Shown: one piece after another, positions 32,001 to 42,745 of the stretch
Numbering within the stretch: the first letter of the stretch is position 1
Layout of the letters: each line of letters opens with the position of its first letter
Assembly: GCA_034508935.3 (NCBI GenBank)
Contig: CM067443.1
Coordinates: forward strand, 101,176,286 to 101,240,285
DNA from: Berghia stephanieae
Lineage: Eukaryota > Mollusca > Gastropoda > Nudibranchia > Aeolidiidae
Direction: 5' to 3'
DNA: 64,000 nt
Translations under genes and position numbers: made by a program
Notes under the pieces: model-generated
The model's database searches: none
What the model was told of the DNA's origin: nothing
Seen by the model: only the letters and a program-made list of their open reading frames with translations

Positions 32001-34371
32001 ATTCTCTGGAAATGATTAAATGATTTCTTGGTTTCTCCTGTAACAAGTGTCATGTCCTTAGGCCATGGATGAAATTGTTTTAAGGTTTCAATCCTAAATC
32101 CCTATAGGCCATGGATGAAATTGTTTTAAAGTTTCATTCCCAAAGCTGTAAAGGCCATGGATGAAATTGTTTTAAAGTTTCATTCCCAAAGCTGTAAAGG
32201 CCATGGATGAAATTGTTTTAAGGTTTCAATCCCTATAGGCCATGGATGAAATTGTTTTAAAGTTTCATTCCCAAAGCTGTAAAGGCCATGGATGAAATTG
32301 TTTTAAAGTTTCATTCCCAAAGCTGTAAAGGCCATGGATGACATTGTTTTAAAGTTTCATTCCTAAAGCTGTATAGGCCATGGATGAAATTGTTTTAAAG
32401 TTTCATTCCTAAAGCCATGGATGAAATTGTTTTAAAGTTCCATTCCCAAAGCTGTAAAGGCCATGGATGACATTGTTTTAAAGTTTCATTCCTAAAGCTG
32501 TAAAGGCCATGGATGACATTGTTTTAAAGTTTCATTCCCAAAGCTGTAAAGGCCATGGATGACATTGTTTTAAAGTTTCATTCCTAAAGCTGTATAGGCC
32601 ATGGATGACATTGTTTTAAAGTTTCATTCCTAAAGCTGTATAGGCCATGGATGACATTGTTTTAAAGTTTCATTCCTAAAGCTGTATAGGCCATGGATGA
32701 CATTGTTTTAAAGTTTCATTCCTAAAGCTGTATAGGCCATGGATGACATTGTTTTAAAGTTTCATTCCTAAAGCTGTATCGGCCATGGATGAAATAGTTT
32801 TAAAGTTTCATTCCTAAAGCTGTATGGGCCATGGATGAAATTGTTTTAAAGTTTCATTCCTAAAGCTGTATAGGCCATGGATGAAATAGTTTTAAAGTTT
32901 CATTCCTAAAGCTGTATGGGCCATGGATGAAATTGTTTTAAAGTTTCATTCCTAAAGCTGTATGGGCCATGGATGACATTGTTTTAAAGTTTCATTCCTA
33001 AAGCTGTATAGGCCATGGATGAAATTGTTTTAAAGTTTCATTCCTAAAGCCGTATAGGCCATGGATGACATTGTTTTAAAGTTTCATTCCTAAAGCCATG
33101 CACAAGAGGTCATCCTGCATTAACATTTACATGATGATTGATTATCAATTCAGTCCAAAATAATGTAGACTTCCATTCATATAACTATAACACTTGCCAT
33201 ATTTATTGTCTATCATAGATACTCTGTATAAGAAAGCTTGAACTATCCACTAAACGTGCTCAAAGCACTTTACAAGGGGTCCCTAGCTAACAGCAACACT
33301 TAACACGTGGACGAGATGGGATGCCTGTTAGGTTATTTTACATTTTATTTCAGACAGAGACAATGCTGTTAATGGCCAGGTACTCATTTTACACCTGCGT
33401 ACGGTGAGAGAATGTGAGTAAAGAGTCTTTTTCCAATGACTCAACCATGCGCCGCTCAAAGTGAGATTCGAACTCAGGATCCTCTGATCTGAAGGTGAAC
33501 GTCACACCACTAGACCACATCCATCTCTGTGCATCAGCTGTATGGATTACATCTTTGGCATTATTTCCTGCCGACTTGGTAATTCTGATGAAACCCGATG
33601 CGGTCCAGTCAGGATCAAATGATTTTCTTTTGTTTCCAAAGGTACAAGCAATGGGTGAGTTTGAGCAGTCATGTGACCCAGGACACGGTGGATTTGCTGC
33701 AGCCTCAATGTGGATCCATTTACTCAGCAACTCAGTTTGAATCAGAAGCCAGCACATCCGAGTCACGCCAACTGGCCCTTGCAGCCAAATCGATGGAGTC
33801 TGATCAAAAATCAAATGCTCTACCCCAAATGAAGAACGTTGTTGAGACAAGTATAAAATACAGCATTGTTCCCAAGAAATATCCAGACGGGGCAACACCG
33901 GCTCAAATCACTGAGTACAGTCTGGATTCATCCTATGCCTTGAAGGCGCTCATGGCTCAGAGGTTTCAAAACAACAGTGACGGCATTCTGGGAGAGATTC
34001 AATTTGCTTTCCTTTGTTTTATTTTAGGACAAAATTATGACTCATTTGAACAATGGAAAAGATTGGTTCATCTTTTATGCTCGAGTGGCAAGGCAGCCGT
34101 CAAATTCCCCAACACATTTCTCTCTTTCATTTCTTTGTTACATTTTCAGATAAGAGAAATTCCATCAGACTTTTTTGTGGATATCGTCAGCAGTGATAAT
34201 TTTTTGACAGTGACATTGCACGAATTGTTCCAAAACCTGGTGTGTGATGGGATTGACCCAAAATTAAAGCAGAGGGGACTCAGTTTTAGAAAGCATTTGA
34301 CGGACAAATTTAAATGGGATTTTACATCGGAACCTGATGAATATGCACCTGTTGTAGTGGAAATGACATAA
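27172..34371 (+). CDS. AAR2: AAR2 splicing factor homologue (U5 snRNP assembly), 4 exons
   Basis: AAR2 binds PRPF8 during cytoplasmic U5 snRNP maturation and is released before the mature particle forms (family knowledge). Exons read 27172-27338, 29693-29793, 31268-31364 and 33642-34371. All junctions are GT-AG with phases 2, 1 and 2, and together they give an uninterrupted 364-residue protein, close to the ~384 of the human protein as I remember it. Recognisable conserved blocks are EFGIDYNSW, FRGVKMIPKGIHF (exon 1), GPRSGFF (exon 2), DRFLGPYPYE (exon 3), then ATPAQITEYSLDSSYAL, LGEIQFAF, DFFVDIVSSDNFL and YAPVVVEM at the C terminus (exon 4). The N-terminal beta-rich domain covers exons 1-3 and the start of exon 4; the helical domain is in exon 4. 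ATG 27172 matches the family start. Introns 1, 2 and 3 each carry an unrelated minisatellite. The gene is convergent with BTBD1/2. Identity is essentially certain; exon 1-2 joining is inferred from homology because the donor motif is repeated about 38 times. Confidence 0.94.
27339..28853 (+). repeat. 39/41-bp minisatellite in AAR2 intron 1, made of splice junctions
   Basis: About 38 units. Each contains ACATTTTGTCTACTACAG or its variant ending TACTGTAG, followed directly by GTTTGTCAATTTATTTAGA. The first unit is the real end of exon 1 plus the real donor. Units are 39 bp (frame-preserving) or 41 bp (extra GA); 39-bp units dominate the beginning. Sequence conservation is high, including AG|GT in nearly all units. 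Confidence 0.95.
28968..29020 (+). repeat. (AAT)n microsatellite
   Basis: About 17 uninterrupted AAT units in AAR2 intron 1. Confidence 0.95.
30047..30634 (+). repeat. 15-bp minisatellite in AAR2 intron 2
   Basis: About 39 units of TTTTGTCTGACATTG. Variation is almost only T/C at two positions. Because 15 is divisible by three, several frames stay open on both strands (MSDKT repeats on minus, LSDIV on plus); these are not genes. Confidence 0.95.
32050..33100 (+). repeat. 46-bp minisatellite in AAR2 intron 3
   Basis: About 22 units carrying GGCCATGGATGAAATTGTTT and AAAGTTTCATTCCTAAAGC. Unit types (GAAATT, GACATT, GAAATA; TAAAGG, TATAGG, TATGGG) form runs, showing local homogenisation. A family A SINE follows. 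Confidence 0.93.
33230..33530 (-). repeat. tRNA-headed SINE, family A, in AAR2 intron 3
   Basis: Same structure as the copy at 26.2 kb (tail AAAGTGCTTTGAGCACGT; B-box region GAGTTCGAATCTCAC). Its head ends about 110 bp before AAR2 exon 4, so the exon's upstream pyrimidine and branch region lies between the SINE and the acceptor at 33640. Confidence 0.85.
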
Positions 34372-35323
34372 GGACAAACATTGTGATCTTTATTAATGAG
34401 GTTTTCTTGATAATTGTTTTAGTCTCTACCCTAAATATATGATTTGATTTTAGAATATTATATAATTTAAAATCTGGTGGTGTAAATAAATTTGCAGAAA
34501 ACAGAAAAAAATTATTAATATTCCTTTTGCTCTGACAGTTTACATTGTTAATCTTTTGATGTCATTTCCCGTTATAACTCAATGTTACCACTAATACTAA
34601 TCTGGAGTGTTGGTGATTGTTTATCATGGTCTTTACTCTTCATAGAGGGGGAGGGGGGGGGGGGGGTGGGTATTTTTTCCCATGTTAATCAAGTCTGTGT
34701 AATGTTTTAAAGTGAATTTTAAATTGTGGACTATAAAAAGTACTGAACAACCAAAAAGTATAAATCAGCTTCCAAAAAGAACTTGATACTTAATACAGAA
34801 CATTTCGGACTCAATAAGTATAAGACCTGTTAAATGGGCAATACTTCACAGTACTTTACTTTAAATGTTTTTGATTAAATCCGTGTTGGGTTGTTGGGTA
34901 AAGAAGGTGTTTTGAGTCTGAAATGTTTTGTATTGAGTATCTTATTCTTTTGTGAAGCTGTTATTTTCATATTACATTTCTTGTACACTATTGTGAGCAT
35001 TTTGATGTCTATAATATTTTGAATGAGGGAGGGCTTTAGGGTTGTCATCGCCTCCTCTATCCCCTGTTAGAAGTAGTCAGTTTGTCTTGCTTTTACTTGT
35101 GAATGTAGCTTAACTCTGGATCTATTTTCCTTTTATCTTCCTTTCAACCAGCACTGAAAAGACCTACAGGTTTCAAAAGGGAGTAAAACTAAAACTCCTT
35201 TTAAACAAACAATGCGTTTTGGTCATGGCATGCCATCCTACAGATTATGAGATTTGAACCGAACCAGTCAAAGAAATATTTCATACTTTCATTCTGCCAA
35301 TAAATGTTATTTTGCCCGTTAAT
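34372..35323. other. AAR2 3' flank
   Basis: AT-rich with a G-rich tract near 34650. Candidate poly(A) signal AATAAA near 34486 (gtaaataaattt), about 115 bp after the stop, would suit AAR2. Confidence 0.4.
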
Positions 35324-35531
35324 TATAGGGAATGAGATTAGCGGAAGAGTAGCGTCCCTTGATTGGACGTCACCTTACAGAGAGAACGTCAAAATGGTTT
35401 TGCGCATACGTCTCTCTTTCGGAGAAGTGTCTCATCCCGCACAACCAACATGACGTTCTCTCTCTAATAACTTTCCCGCTCGTGACTTCCAATCAAGAGA
35501 CGTTACTCTTCCGCTAATCTCATTCCCTATA
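35324..35531 (+). mobile_element. MITE, ~65-bp TIRs, TA target site
   Basis: The 5' end TAGGGAATGAGATTAGCGGA is repeated inverted at the 3' end, and similarity continues for about 65 bp (AAGAGTARCGTC, CTTGATTGG). TA flanks both sides. No coding capacity; the loop is CpG-rich compared with its surroundings. TA duplication suggests a Tc1/mariner-driven element, which is inference. Confidence 0.75.
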
Positions 35532-35569
35532 GCACCGAGTTAGAATGTTTTGTAAATAAACAAGTTGAT

Positions 35570-35735
35570 AGTGTGCATGGCTCAGCAGTTTGGGTCTTTG
35601 CTTTGCTTTGTGTGGCCTTGAGAAGTCACCTCGCCCTAGCTCACCTTGCAGCACACGCCTGGGTAATTCCAGTCTTCCCTTGGAAAAGACCCTAAAGACA
35701 AATTGCCCCTTGGGGATGAATAAAGGGAGTTTTAT
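35570..35735 (+). repeat. SINE-like repeat, family C
   Basis: Opens ATGGCTCAGCAGTTTGGGTC (weak A-box) and closes ATTGCCCCTTGGGGATGAAT plus AAAG, a tail style common in invertebrate SINEs. One copy only in the window, so family status rests on the tail. Confidence 0.45.
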
Positions 35736-36044
35736 CTATTTATATGTAACAATAGGTACACTACTTTGGTGTTACACCATTATATTTGTATTACCAATGA
35801 GTCCAGCTTTTTTAATAAAATATCTAGAGTCCAAATTGAATACTGCAATGGTTTGTTGTGGATTTGTCCTGTCCATGTGGCTCCGTGTCTTTGTAATTGC
35901 ATGAGATAATTGGTTCCACTTGGGCCCTACCTGTAGTCTTACTGGCAGGGGGACAGTCACTGTCCGATGGATTTGTCTTTTTGTGAGAGATATTTTATTC
36001 CTCGTTAGTCTTCTCTCTATAGAATATGTATTAATGTACTTTTT

Positions 36045-36405
36045 GTGGCTATTTGGTCTAGTTGTATGAAACTCGCCTTCGGATTGGAAAGTCCTGGGTT
36101 TAAGTCCCAAGCAGTGCATAGTTCTTGGAAAAGGCTCTTTACTCACATTCTCTCATCATACTCAGGTGTAAAATAAGTACCTGGACATTAACAGCGTTGT
36201 TTCTGCCCCCCCCCCCCCCCCCAAAAAAAAAGAAGTAATATCACCTATGAGGTGTTGTGTCTCGCACTCCATGTTAAGTGTTGCAAGCGCCGTAAAACCC
36301 TTAAAAACAAACAACAAGTGTTGCTGTTGGTTGGTGACCCTTTGTCAAGTACTTTGACTTTGAGCACGTTTAGGGGATATTGCTATCTATAAATAGCTCA
36401 AGGTT
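36045..36405 (+). repeat. tRNA-headed SINE, family A, with nested insertion
   Basis: Head TAGTTGTATGAAACTCG (A-box-like) and GGGTTTAAGTCCC (B-box), body CTCACATTCTCTC, tail TTTGAGCACGTTTAGGGGAT. It is enlarged by a poly-C tract (36207-36222) and the ~31-bp R520 insertion. Confidence 0.85.
36272..36310 (+). repeat. ~31-bp ultra-short R520 insertion with target duplication
   Basis: The R520 3' end (AGCGCCGTAAAACCC through the A-rich tail) interrupts a SINE and is flanked by AAGTGTTGC on both sides. Other copies of the SINE have this sequence only once. It is an extreme 5'-truncated LINE-machinery insertion. Confidence 0.75.
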
Positions 36406-36532
36406 GATATGCATTCTGTCGTCTCTCGGTGATTCTGTGTTCGGGTCTCGGTGGGACTTTTAGGTCATTGTGCAAAACCAAAAAATAATGTTAAAATAGG
36501 CAAAAAATATACGGCTATTCAATTCAATGACT

Positions 36533-36690
36533 CCAAAGGGGTCAGACACATGAACTGTTGACTCCTAAGGTGACAAAGGGGTCAGACAAATGAATTGTTG
36601 ACTTCTAAGGTGACAAAGGGGTCAGACAAATGAACTGTTGACTCCTAAGGTGACAAAGGGGTCAGACAAATGAATTGTTGACTTCTAAGG
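36533..36690 (+). repeat. 40-bp minisatellite, left part
   Basis: Four units containing GACAAAGGGGTCAGACAAAT and GAACTGTTGACTCCTAAG. It stops in register where the LINE begins. Confidence 0.9.
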
Positions 36691-38679
36691 CAATCACCAG
36701 GGGACAGAGCAAGGAACCAGATAGACTTTATAGCAGTATCATCAAGATTCAGAAATGGCATATTAAATTGCAAAACCTACCCAGGCGCCGATGTAGACAG
36801 TGACCATGTCCCAGTTGTTTGTACAGTAAGGATAAAGTTTAAAGCTATTCAGAGAACAGCTGGTAGAATAAAGAGGGATTACAGGTTATGCAAAGACAAT
36901 GGCATACAAACAAAAATGAGAGAAGAATTTGAAAATGCACTCATGATACAAAGCCAAAGTGAACCTGATAACGAAAAATGTGAAAAACAATTTGATATAT
37001 TCCAAAAGTGTGTCAAAGCAACTGCAGAAAAGCATTTACCAATAGCTCAAATAAACAGCAAAAAGGAATGGATGACAAATGAAATTCTAAACCTATTTGA
37101 AGAAAGACGAAAATGCAACAGAGGGTCTGCAGAATACCAAACATTGAACAACCACATTAAATCCAAATGCATCGAGGCACACGAGAACTATCTAGACTGG
37201 AAATGCTGCGAAATCGAAAGAGAATACAAACCCAACCCCCAACAAGCTCACCAAAGAATAAAAGAACTATCAGGGAAAAGGAAAAGCAAAGCAGCAGGAA
37301 GTTGTATCCAAAACAGACAAGGGGAACTGCTATTTGAAGAACAACATATAGAAAGCCGATGGGTAGAATACATAGGCGAACTGTACAATGATCCAAATAG
37401 AAATGAACCACCACTGAAATTCAAAGAACCATTAAGCGGACCAAACATCACCAAAAGTGAAATTGAACATGCCATGGAACGAATGAGAGATGGTAAAGCA
37501 ACAGGCCCTGATGAAATATTCTGTAGAGGTATTAAAAAGCCTAGGAGATCTAGCAATTGATGAACTTCACATATTATTCAACAATATATACAACACTGGG
37601 AAAATTCCAGAAGATCTCTGTAACTCTATTTTCATAGCAATACCAAAGAAAGCAGGTGCAGTCAGATGCGAAAATTTTAGAACTATAAGTTTAATAAGCC
37701 ACATCAACAAAATACTGTTGCGTATAATTATCAACAGGCTAAGGAATAAGATTAACCCCGAAATCGCAGAAGAACAATATGGATTCCAACCTGACAGAGG
37801 GACAAGGAACGCAATATACCTCCTCCGTGTTTTAAGTGAAAGAGCTATACAGGTTCAGACCCCACTATACCTCTGTTTTGTCGACTACAAAAAAGCTTTT
37901 GATAGAGTACGCCACGAAGAAATACTAAAACAACTGCACTCCATTGGCGCTGATGAGAAAGACCTCAGACTCATGCAAACATTATACTACACCCAGCAGG
38001 CATCTATCAAAATCGGAAACTCTACAGGAAATTCCATTCCTATTAAGAAAGGAGTCCGTCAAGGGTGTGTTGCCTCACCAGATCTGTTTAATCTATACCA
38101 AGAAACAATCATGAGGGGCATAACTAATATGGAGGGAATAAAAGTAGGAGGTCACAACATAAATAATATAAGATACGCAGACGATACGGTACTCATGGCA
38201 ACATCAGAAATCCAACTTCAAAAGATTGTTGACAAAGTGGTAGTAGATAGTGAAGCCAAGGGAATAGAAGTGAATATCACCAAAACGGAATGCATGGTAA
38301 TACAGAAAAACCCCGAAAACAACAACACCTGCAATATAACGATTCACGGCGAGCAACTTACCAACGTAGAAAGTTTTAAATACCTAGGTTCAATAGTGAC
38401 AACAGATGGAAGATGTAACCGAGACATACGAGCAAGAATAACTCAAGCCAAACAGGCCTTCATGGACCTGGGAAACATTTTGAAAAACAAACAGATGTCG
38501 TTCGGGATTAGATTCCGAGTCTTGAAGTGCTACGTGTGGCCAATCTTGTTATACGGATGCGAAAGCTGGACTACAAATGCAGAAACACAAAAGAACATTG
38601 AAGCTTTTGAAATGTGGTGCTTGAGAAGGATGCAGAGAATATCGTATACTGCACACAAAACGAACGAAGAAGTGCTAAA

Positions 38680-40986
38680 CACAGCGTCTAAACTGCACTA
38701 TAAATCTGACCGTTTAGTTTCCCGCTGTTCCGAGCGCCGACGTAACCTCACCCGACAGGTAACCGGGGTCAACAGCGGTCAGCCGATATCAATTCCCAGA
38801 ACGTAGATTTGACGTGCATTGGGTGATACCAATGGATGATTTCCGTACCAATTAACCTCACGATCTTCGTGACGATGCAATTCCACCCAAATGCAAAGAA
38901 TTCTCGCAGACCTCCTCTTTCCATCGGTCCAATTTTTATTTCAATATCTCCAGTACTTATTCCACAAGCCGTGATTCAAATTCACATATTTTTCTATAAC
39001 ATTTAAATAAAATTACTTGTAATTACCTCAGGATTCTAAAAAAACGTTGCTATAAACTTCAAATTTTTTTTGGTGTGATTCACAAGGCACAAGTTTTACT
39101 ACGAAATGAGGTAAGTTTCATTTACTCTTCAGTTTTCATTATTTTGTAATGATTATTTTTCCGCGGTAGGTCAGGTAATAATGAAATTACCTCTTTAGCC
39201 TTGTTCTTGAAACGTAATATTTCGCTGCGGTTTTATTGTTAATTATATTTTTATTTTTTATTTTTTTCAATGATGAGTTAATTTGATTTTTAAATTGCAT
39301 AATTTGAATTATCTTGCTAATGTTTAATTTTAAATGACATTGTGTGTTGGGCCTCAACTTAGCTCAACTGCTTGTTAGGATTTTCCTGCCCCCCCCCCCT
39401 CCCTTTCTTTCACCAAATTGGGTGAAGTATTTGGTTTTTCTTTTTCCAAATTTTATGTACGCTGTTATGTATGCATGGATATGAGAAGTAATACAGAGTG
39501 TTTTAAAACTCATTTTATTCATAATTCACTATATCATTGCTTACATCGCTCAGTCAATTTTGAATTTTCCCTTACAGCATGGACCACACAATTGCAAGTC
39601 ATAACCAAGCAGTGAATTCATTATGTAGGACATGTGGTATGATTTGTTTAACACAGAAATAGAAACGTGCCCGCAAGAAACCATTTAAATGTTCAAATTA
39701 TTCTAATGACATTCTTTTAGTCTATGGGACTGACACGGCAGTGGACAAGCAAGGAGCACACTCATAATTTATGTGTAAAAAGTACACATTATAAAGCACA
39801 TTGAACACACGACTCATTAGCTTCTTTGTATTTTCTCATTGCCAAGACGCTAATAATAAATAAATCAACCTTGAAACGGGTTGCCCTTGCATGTTTGATA
39901 TCGACAGAGTAGAATATAACAACAAACTCCAAAACGCAGGAGAGACTTTCAAATCTCATGCACGAGCCACTCACCCTCAGGGATGGTCTTATTGCCTCTG
40001 ACAGAATACCGCATTACACAACAGGCTTACCACAGCAGATCATTCATTGGCAACCACTGCCACAAATACTAACAAGAAAAAGTCTACACTTACAATTATC
40101 CAACAAACAAAGAACTGCACCCACGACCCACTCATCATTGACGACGCTTGCAGTATTGGATTAATTTTCGACAATATAAACAAGGCCTATAGTCATGTGC
40201 ACAACTTTATTTCACACACAAAATCGATCAAAGCAGACACGATCCAATATATTCAAAGTGCAATAAAACATTACACGGATACATACAGAAAATATTTTCC
40301 AAACAAAATAATCCCAAAACAACACCTCCTTGAGTACCAGTGCATACCACACATCACTCAATATAAGTTTGGACTTAGACTTCTTGGAGAACAAGGCACA
40401 GAGACCTGTCACCAAACAACAGCAAAATTGGAAAAAAAGAGCATCCGGCATTATCAATGATATGAATAAAATGCGATTTGTCATCAACGCAATGCAGTTA
40501 AAGACCAGCCCCAAACTACACTGACGAGTTTGAATGCTCGTAGCGGATATATTTTTGTTGAGGAAAAATACGTTTTTTGTGAGGAGAAGTATTTACATCT
40601 TGTCTTTATAATACATAAAATTCAGACAAATCCATAGCAACGTTTTTTTTTCTCTAATTTTTGAAATGTTGCACCCGCTATATTTTTTGTGTAATTTGTT
40701 ACCGTTCATTGATAACTTATATTGAGAAATCTAGTAATACTATGAAAAAATAAAAAAACACAGTAAAAGTAGAAAATATAAACTTTTATACCAAGTAGTG
40801 ATATTTCAACTCATTCAATATGGGTGTCTTAACAGACAATAAAACAAAACATTGTTAAATTGAGTGAAACGGCAATCCCCGTTAGGTAAATTCCTCTCGG
40901 TGATTGACCGCTCACCGTGACCGGGTCAGCAGGTGTCAGGAACGGGATACCGTCTCAACTAAACTGTTGTCGTTGTGTACGCTGTG
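38680..40986 (+). mobile_element. 2.3-kb DNA transposon, unclassified, TSD TAAA
   Basis: Ends are CACAGCGT at 38680-38687 and its inverse ACGCTGTG at 40979-40986, flanked by TAAA at 38676-38679 and 40987-40990. Taking the insert and one TAAA away leaves the LINE frame continuous with the eight residues expected from the related LINE at 15.5 kb, so both borders are exact. Subterminal DNA is GC-rich and partly similar in inverse orientation (GTTTAGTT, CCCG..GTTCC). The interior has a decayed coding region at about 40020-40524 read in three frames: QAYHSRSFIGNHCHKY, then KFGLRLLGEQGTETCH, then MQLKTSPKLH. This order resembles a repetitive protein family I recall from cnidarian and other invertebrate genomes (pattern FGxGLxGEQGxEsiH). 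I cannot name the superfamily. Confidence 0.75.
40022..40524 (+). pseudogene. Decayed transposon protein with GEQGTETCH motif
   Basis: Fragments in three frames follow the order of the C-terminal part of a repetitive invertebrate transposon protein. QAYHSRSFIGNHCHKY comes first. A 137-residue stretch comes next, ending HLLEYQCIPHITQYKFG then LRLLGEQGTETCHQTTAKLE. A short tail (INDMNKMRFVINAMQLKTS) closes it. The upstream 1.3 kb of the element has no clear coding signal, so the copy is an internally deleted or strongly decayed derivative. Confidence 0.6.
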
Positions 40987-41280
40987 TAAAACAAACATAT
41001 CAACAAAGGAAACTAATGCCCTTAATAGCGGATCGACAACTATCCTTTTTCGGACACATAGTAAGGAAAGATAAGAATGAATACCTGGCAAGTTGTGGAA
41101 AAATACCTGGTAAACGCGCCCGGGGGAGACAAAGAAAAACACTCATAGACCAACTGAAGGGCTTCACCAACCTAACAATCCAAGAGCTGTTTGAAAAAGC
41201 AAGAGACAGGGAGGAATGGAGAGAGATAATTCATGCAGTATCCGAAGCCTGGACCAGGCATGGAACCTAGAAGAAGAAGA

Positions 41281-41675
41281 AGGTGACAAAGGGGTCAGGC
41301 AAATGAACTGTTGACTCCTAAGATGACAAAGGGGTCAGACAAATGAACTGTTGACTTCTAAGGTGACAAAGGGGTCAGACAAATGAACTGTTGACTTCTA
41401 AGGTGACAAAGGGGTCAGACAAATGAACTGTTGACTCCTAAGGTGATAAAGGGGTCAGACAAAAGAACTGTTGACTCCTAGGGTGACAAAGGGGTCAGAC
41501 AAATGAACTGTTGACTCCTAAGGTGACAAAGGGGTCAGACAAATGAACTGTTGACTCCTAAGGTGACAAAGGGGTCAGACAAATGAACTGTTGACTCCTA
41601 AGATGACAAAGGGGTCAGACAAATGAACTGTTGACCCCTAAGGTGACAAAGGGGTCAGACAAATGAACTGTTCTG
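41281..41675 (+). repeat. 40-bp minisatellite, right part
   Basis: Ten more units of the array at 36533-36690, continuing the register after the LINE's (AAG)n tail. Both halves are equally uniform. Confidence 0.92.
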
Positions 41676-41867
41676 AAGGAAAGTGCTCTACCAAGTGAAT
41701 GCCTGGTAAAAGAGAGAAGGTGCATAAAACTCGGATATCTATAGAGATTCAATGATCACTTCTTTCAATACTCGTTGGTTTTGTATACATAAGAAAAAGT
41801 CTGGTAAAGGGGGGAAAGTCCACTGAAGATTCCAGAAGAAATCTAAGCCTGAGTCCAGCTTGTTTTT

Positions 41868-42745
41868 GTTTTAAAGGGTTTTACGGTGCTTGCATCACAC
41901 TAAGGTCATATCAGCGCCAGAAAAAAGTAAGAAAATGGGATAGTAAAAAGTTATAAAATTACAATTAAAGCACCCAAGAAAAGGTAAGACAAAGGGGAAT
42001 TGGTTCAAATAGGAAACAGATGCAGATTCCAAGAGCACATTATCAAAGTATTTAGTTTGAGATCACCTAAAAGTCTCATCCAGACACAAGCAGTTCCCCA
42101 CTAAGAGGAATACACTCAGATGTTTACTCAAATCATATATAGTATGTTAACAAAACATAATATACAATGCGTAACAGAGAGATGATATACAAGGAAAAAA
42201 ATATCATCTCCCAAAACTAATTATGCATTTGAGTAAATTGAGTGTTTCCCTCTCAGCAAAGGTATCAGACCAGGGCCAGGACAAAACCAATGCTCATTCC
42301 AAGACAAAGACAGAAAGTATGTTGGAAAACAGATATTGGGGGATAGAAGACACAGCTCACAGTAGGTGCCTCCCTGCCCACTATGGGAGGTCAGACAAAA
42401 CTAAGGAATCTCATTCCAAGACAAAGGCAGAAAGCATGTTGGAAAACATATCGGGGGATAGAAGACACAATGAGTAACTCTAGCCCACTATGGGAGGTCA
42501 GGAACCCACCCAGGTTGCCACGATGGGAGGTCAGGAACCCACCCAGGTGCCCACTATGGGAGGTCAGGAACCCACCCAGGTGCCCACTATGGGAGGTCGG
42601 GAACCCACCCAGGTGTCCACTATGGGATGTCAGGAACCCACCCAGGTGCCCACTATGGGAGGTCAGGTGTCCACTATGGGAGGTCAGGAACCCACCCAGG
42701 TGCCCACTATGGGAGGTCAGGAACCCGACCTAGTGGGTCCAGCAT
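41868..42745 (-). repeat. R520 copy 5 with 33-bp tandem end
   Basis: Minus-sense copy. Its 5' end (right side) is duplicated once as a ~115-bp block (42240-42470) and then expanded as about eight 33-bp units containing CACTATGGGAGGTCAGGAAC (42480-42735). The unit differs from the 61-bp unit of copy 2, so the same end expanded twice independently. Confidence 0.8.
42480..42735 (+). repeat. 33-bp minisatellite at the end of R520 copy 5
   Basis: About eight units of GGAACCCACCCAGGTGCC plus ACTATGGGAGGTCA. Thirty-three bases keep frames open; the resulting WEVRNPPRCPL repeat is not a gene. Confidence 0.9.

Larger units (their letters stand above)
36691..41280 (+). mobile_element. 5'-truncated APE-type LINE, split by a DNA transposon
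   Basis: The element begins inside the endonuclease C terminus (IDFIAV, then DSDHVPVV) and runs through a full reverse transcriptase: CFVDYKKAFDRVRHEE (motif A), RQGCVASPDLFNLY (motif B), IRYADDTVLMA (catalytic YADD) and KYLGSIVTTDGR. The C-terminal part is LLYGCESWT, FEMWCLRRMQRIS and TNEEVL. The reading frame shifts once near 37515. After TNEEVL the ORF is interrupted at 38680 by another element and resumes at 40991 with QTYQQRKLMPLIADRQLSFF, ending RHGT-stop plus an (AAG)n tail. Truncation inside the endonuclease and the microsatellite tail are typical of target-primed reverse transcription. It sits inside a 40-bp minisatellite whose register continues across it, with AAGG shared at both ends. 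Clade not assigned; the RT is well preserved, so insertion is fairly recent. Confidence 0.92.
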
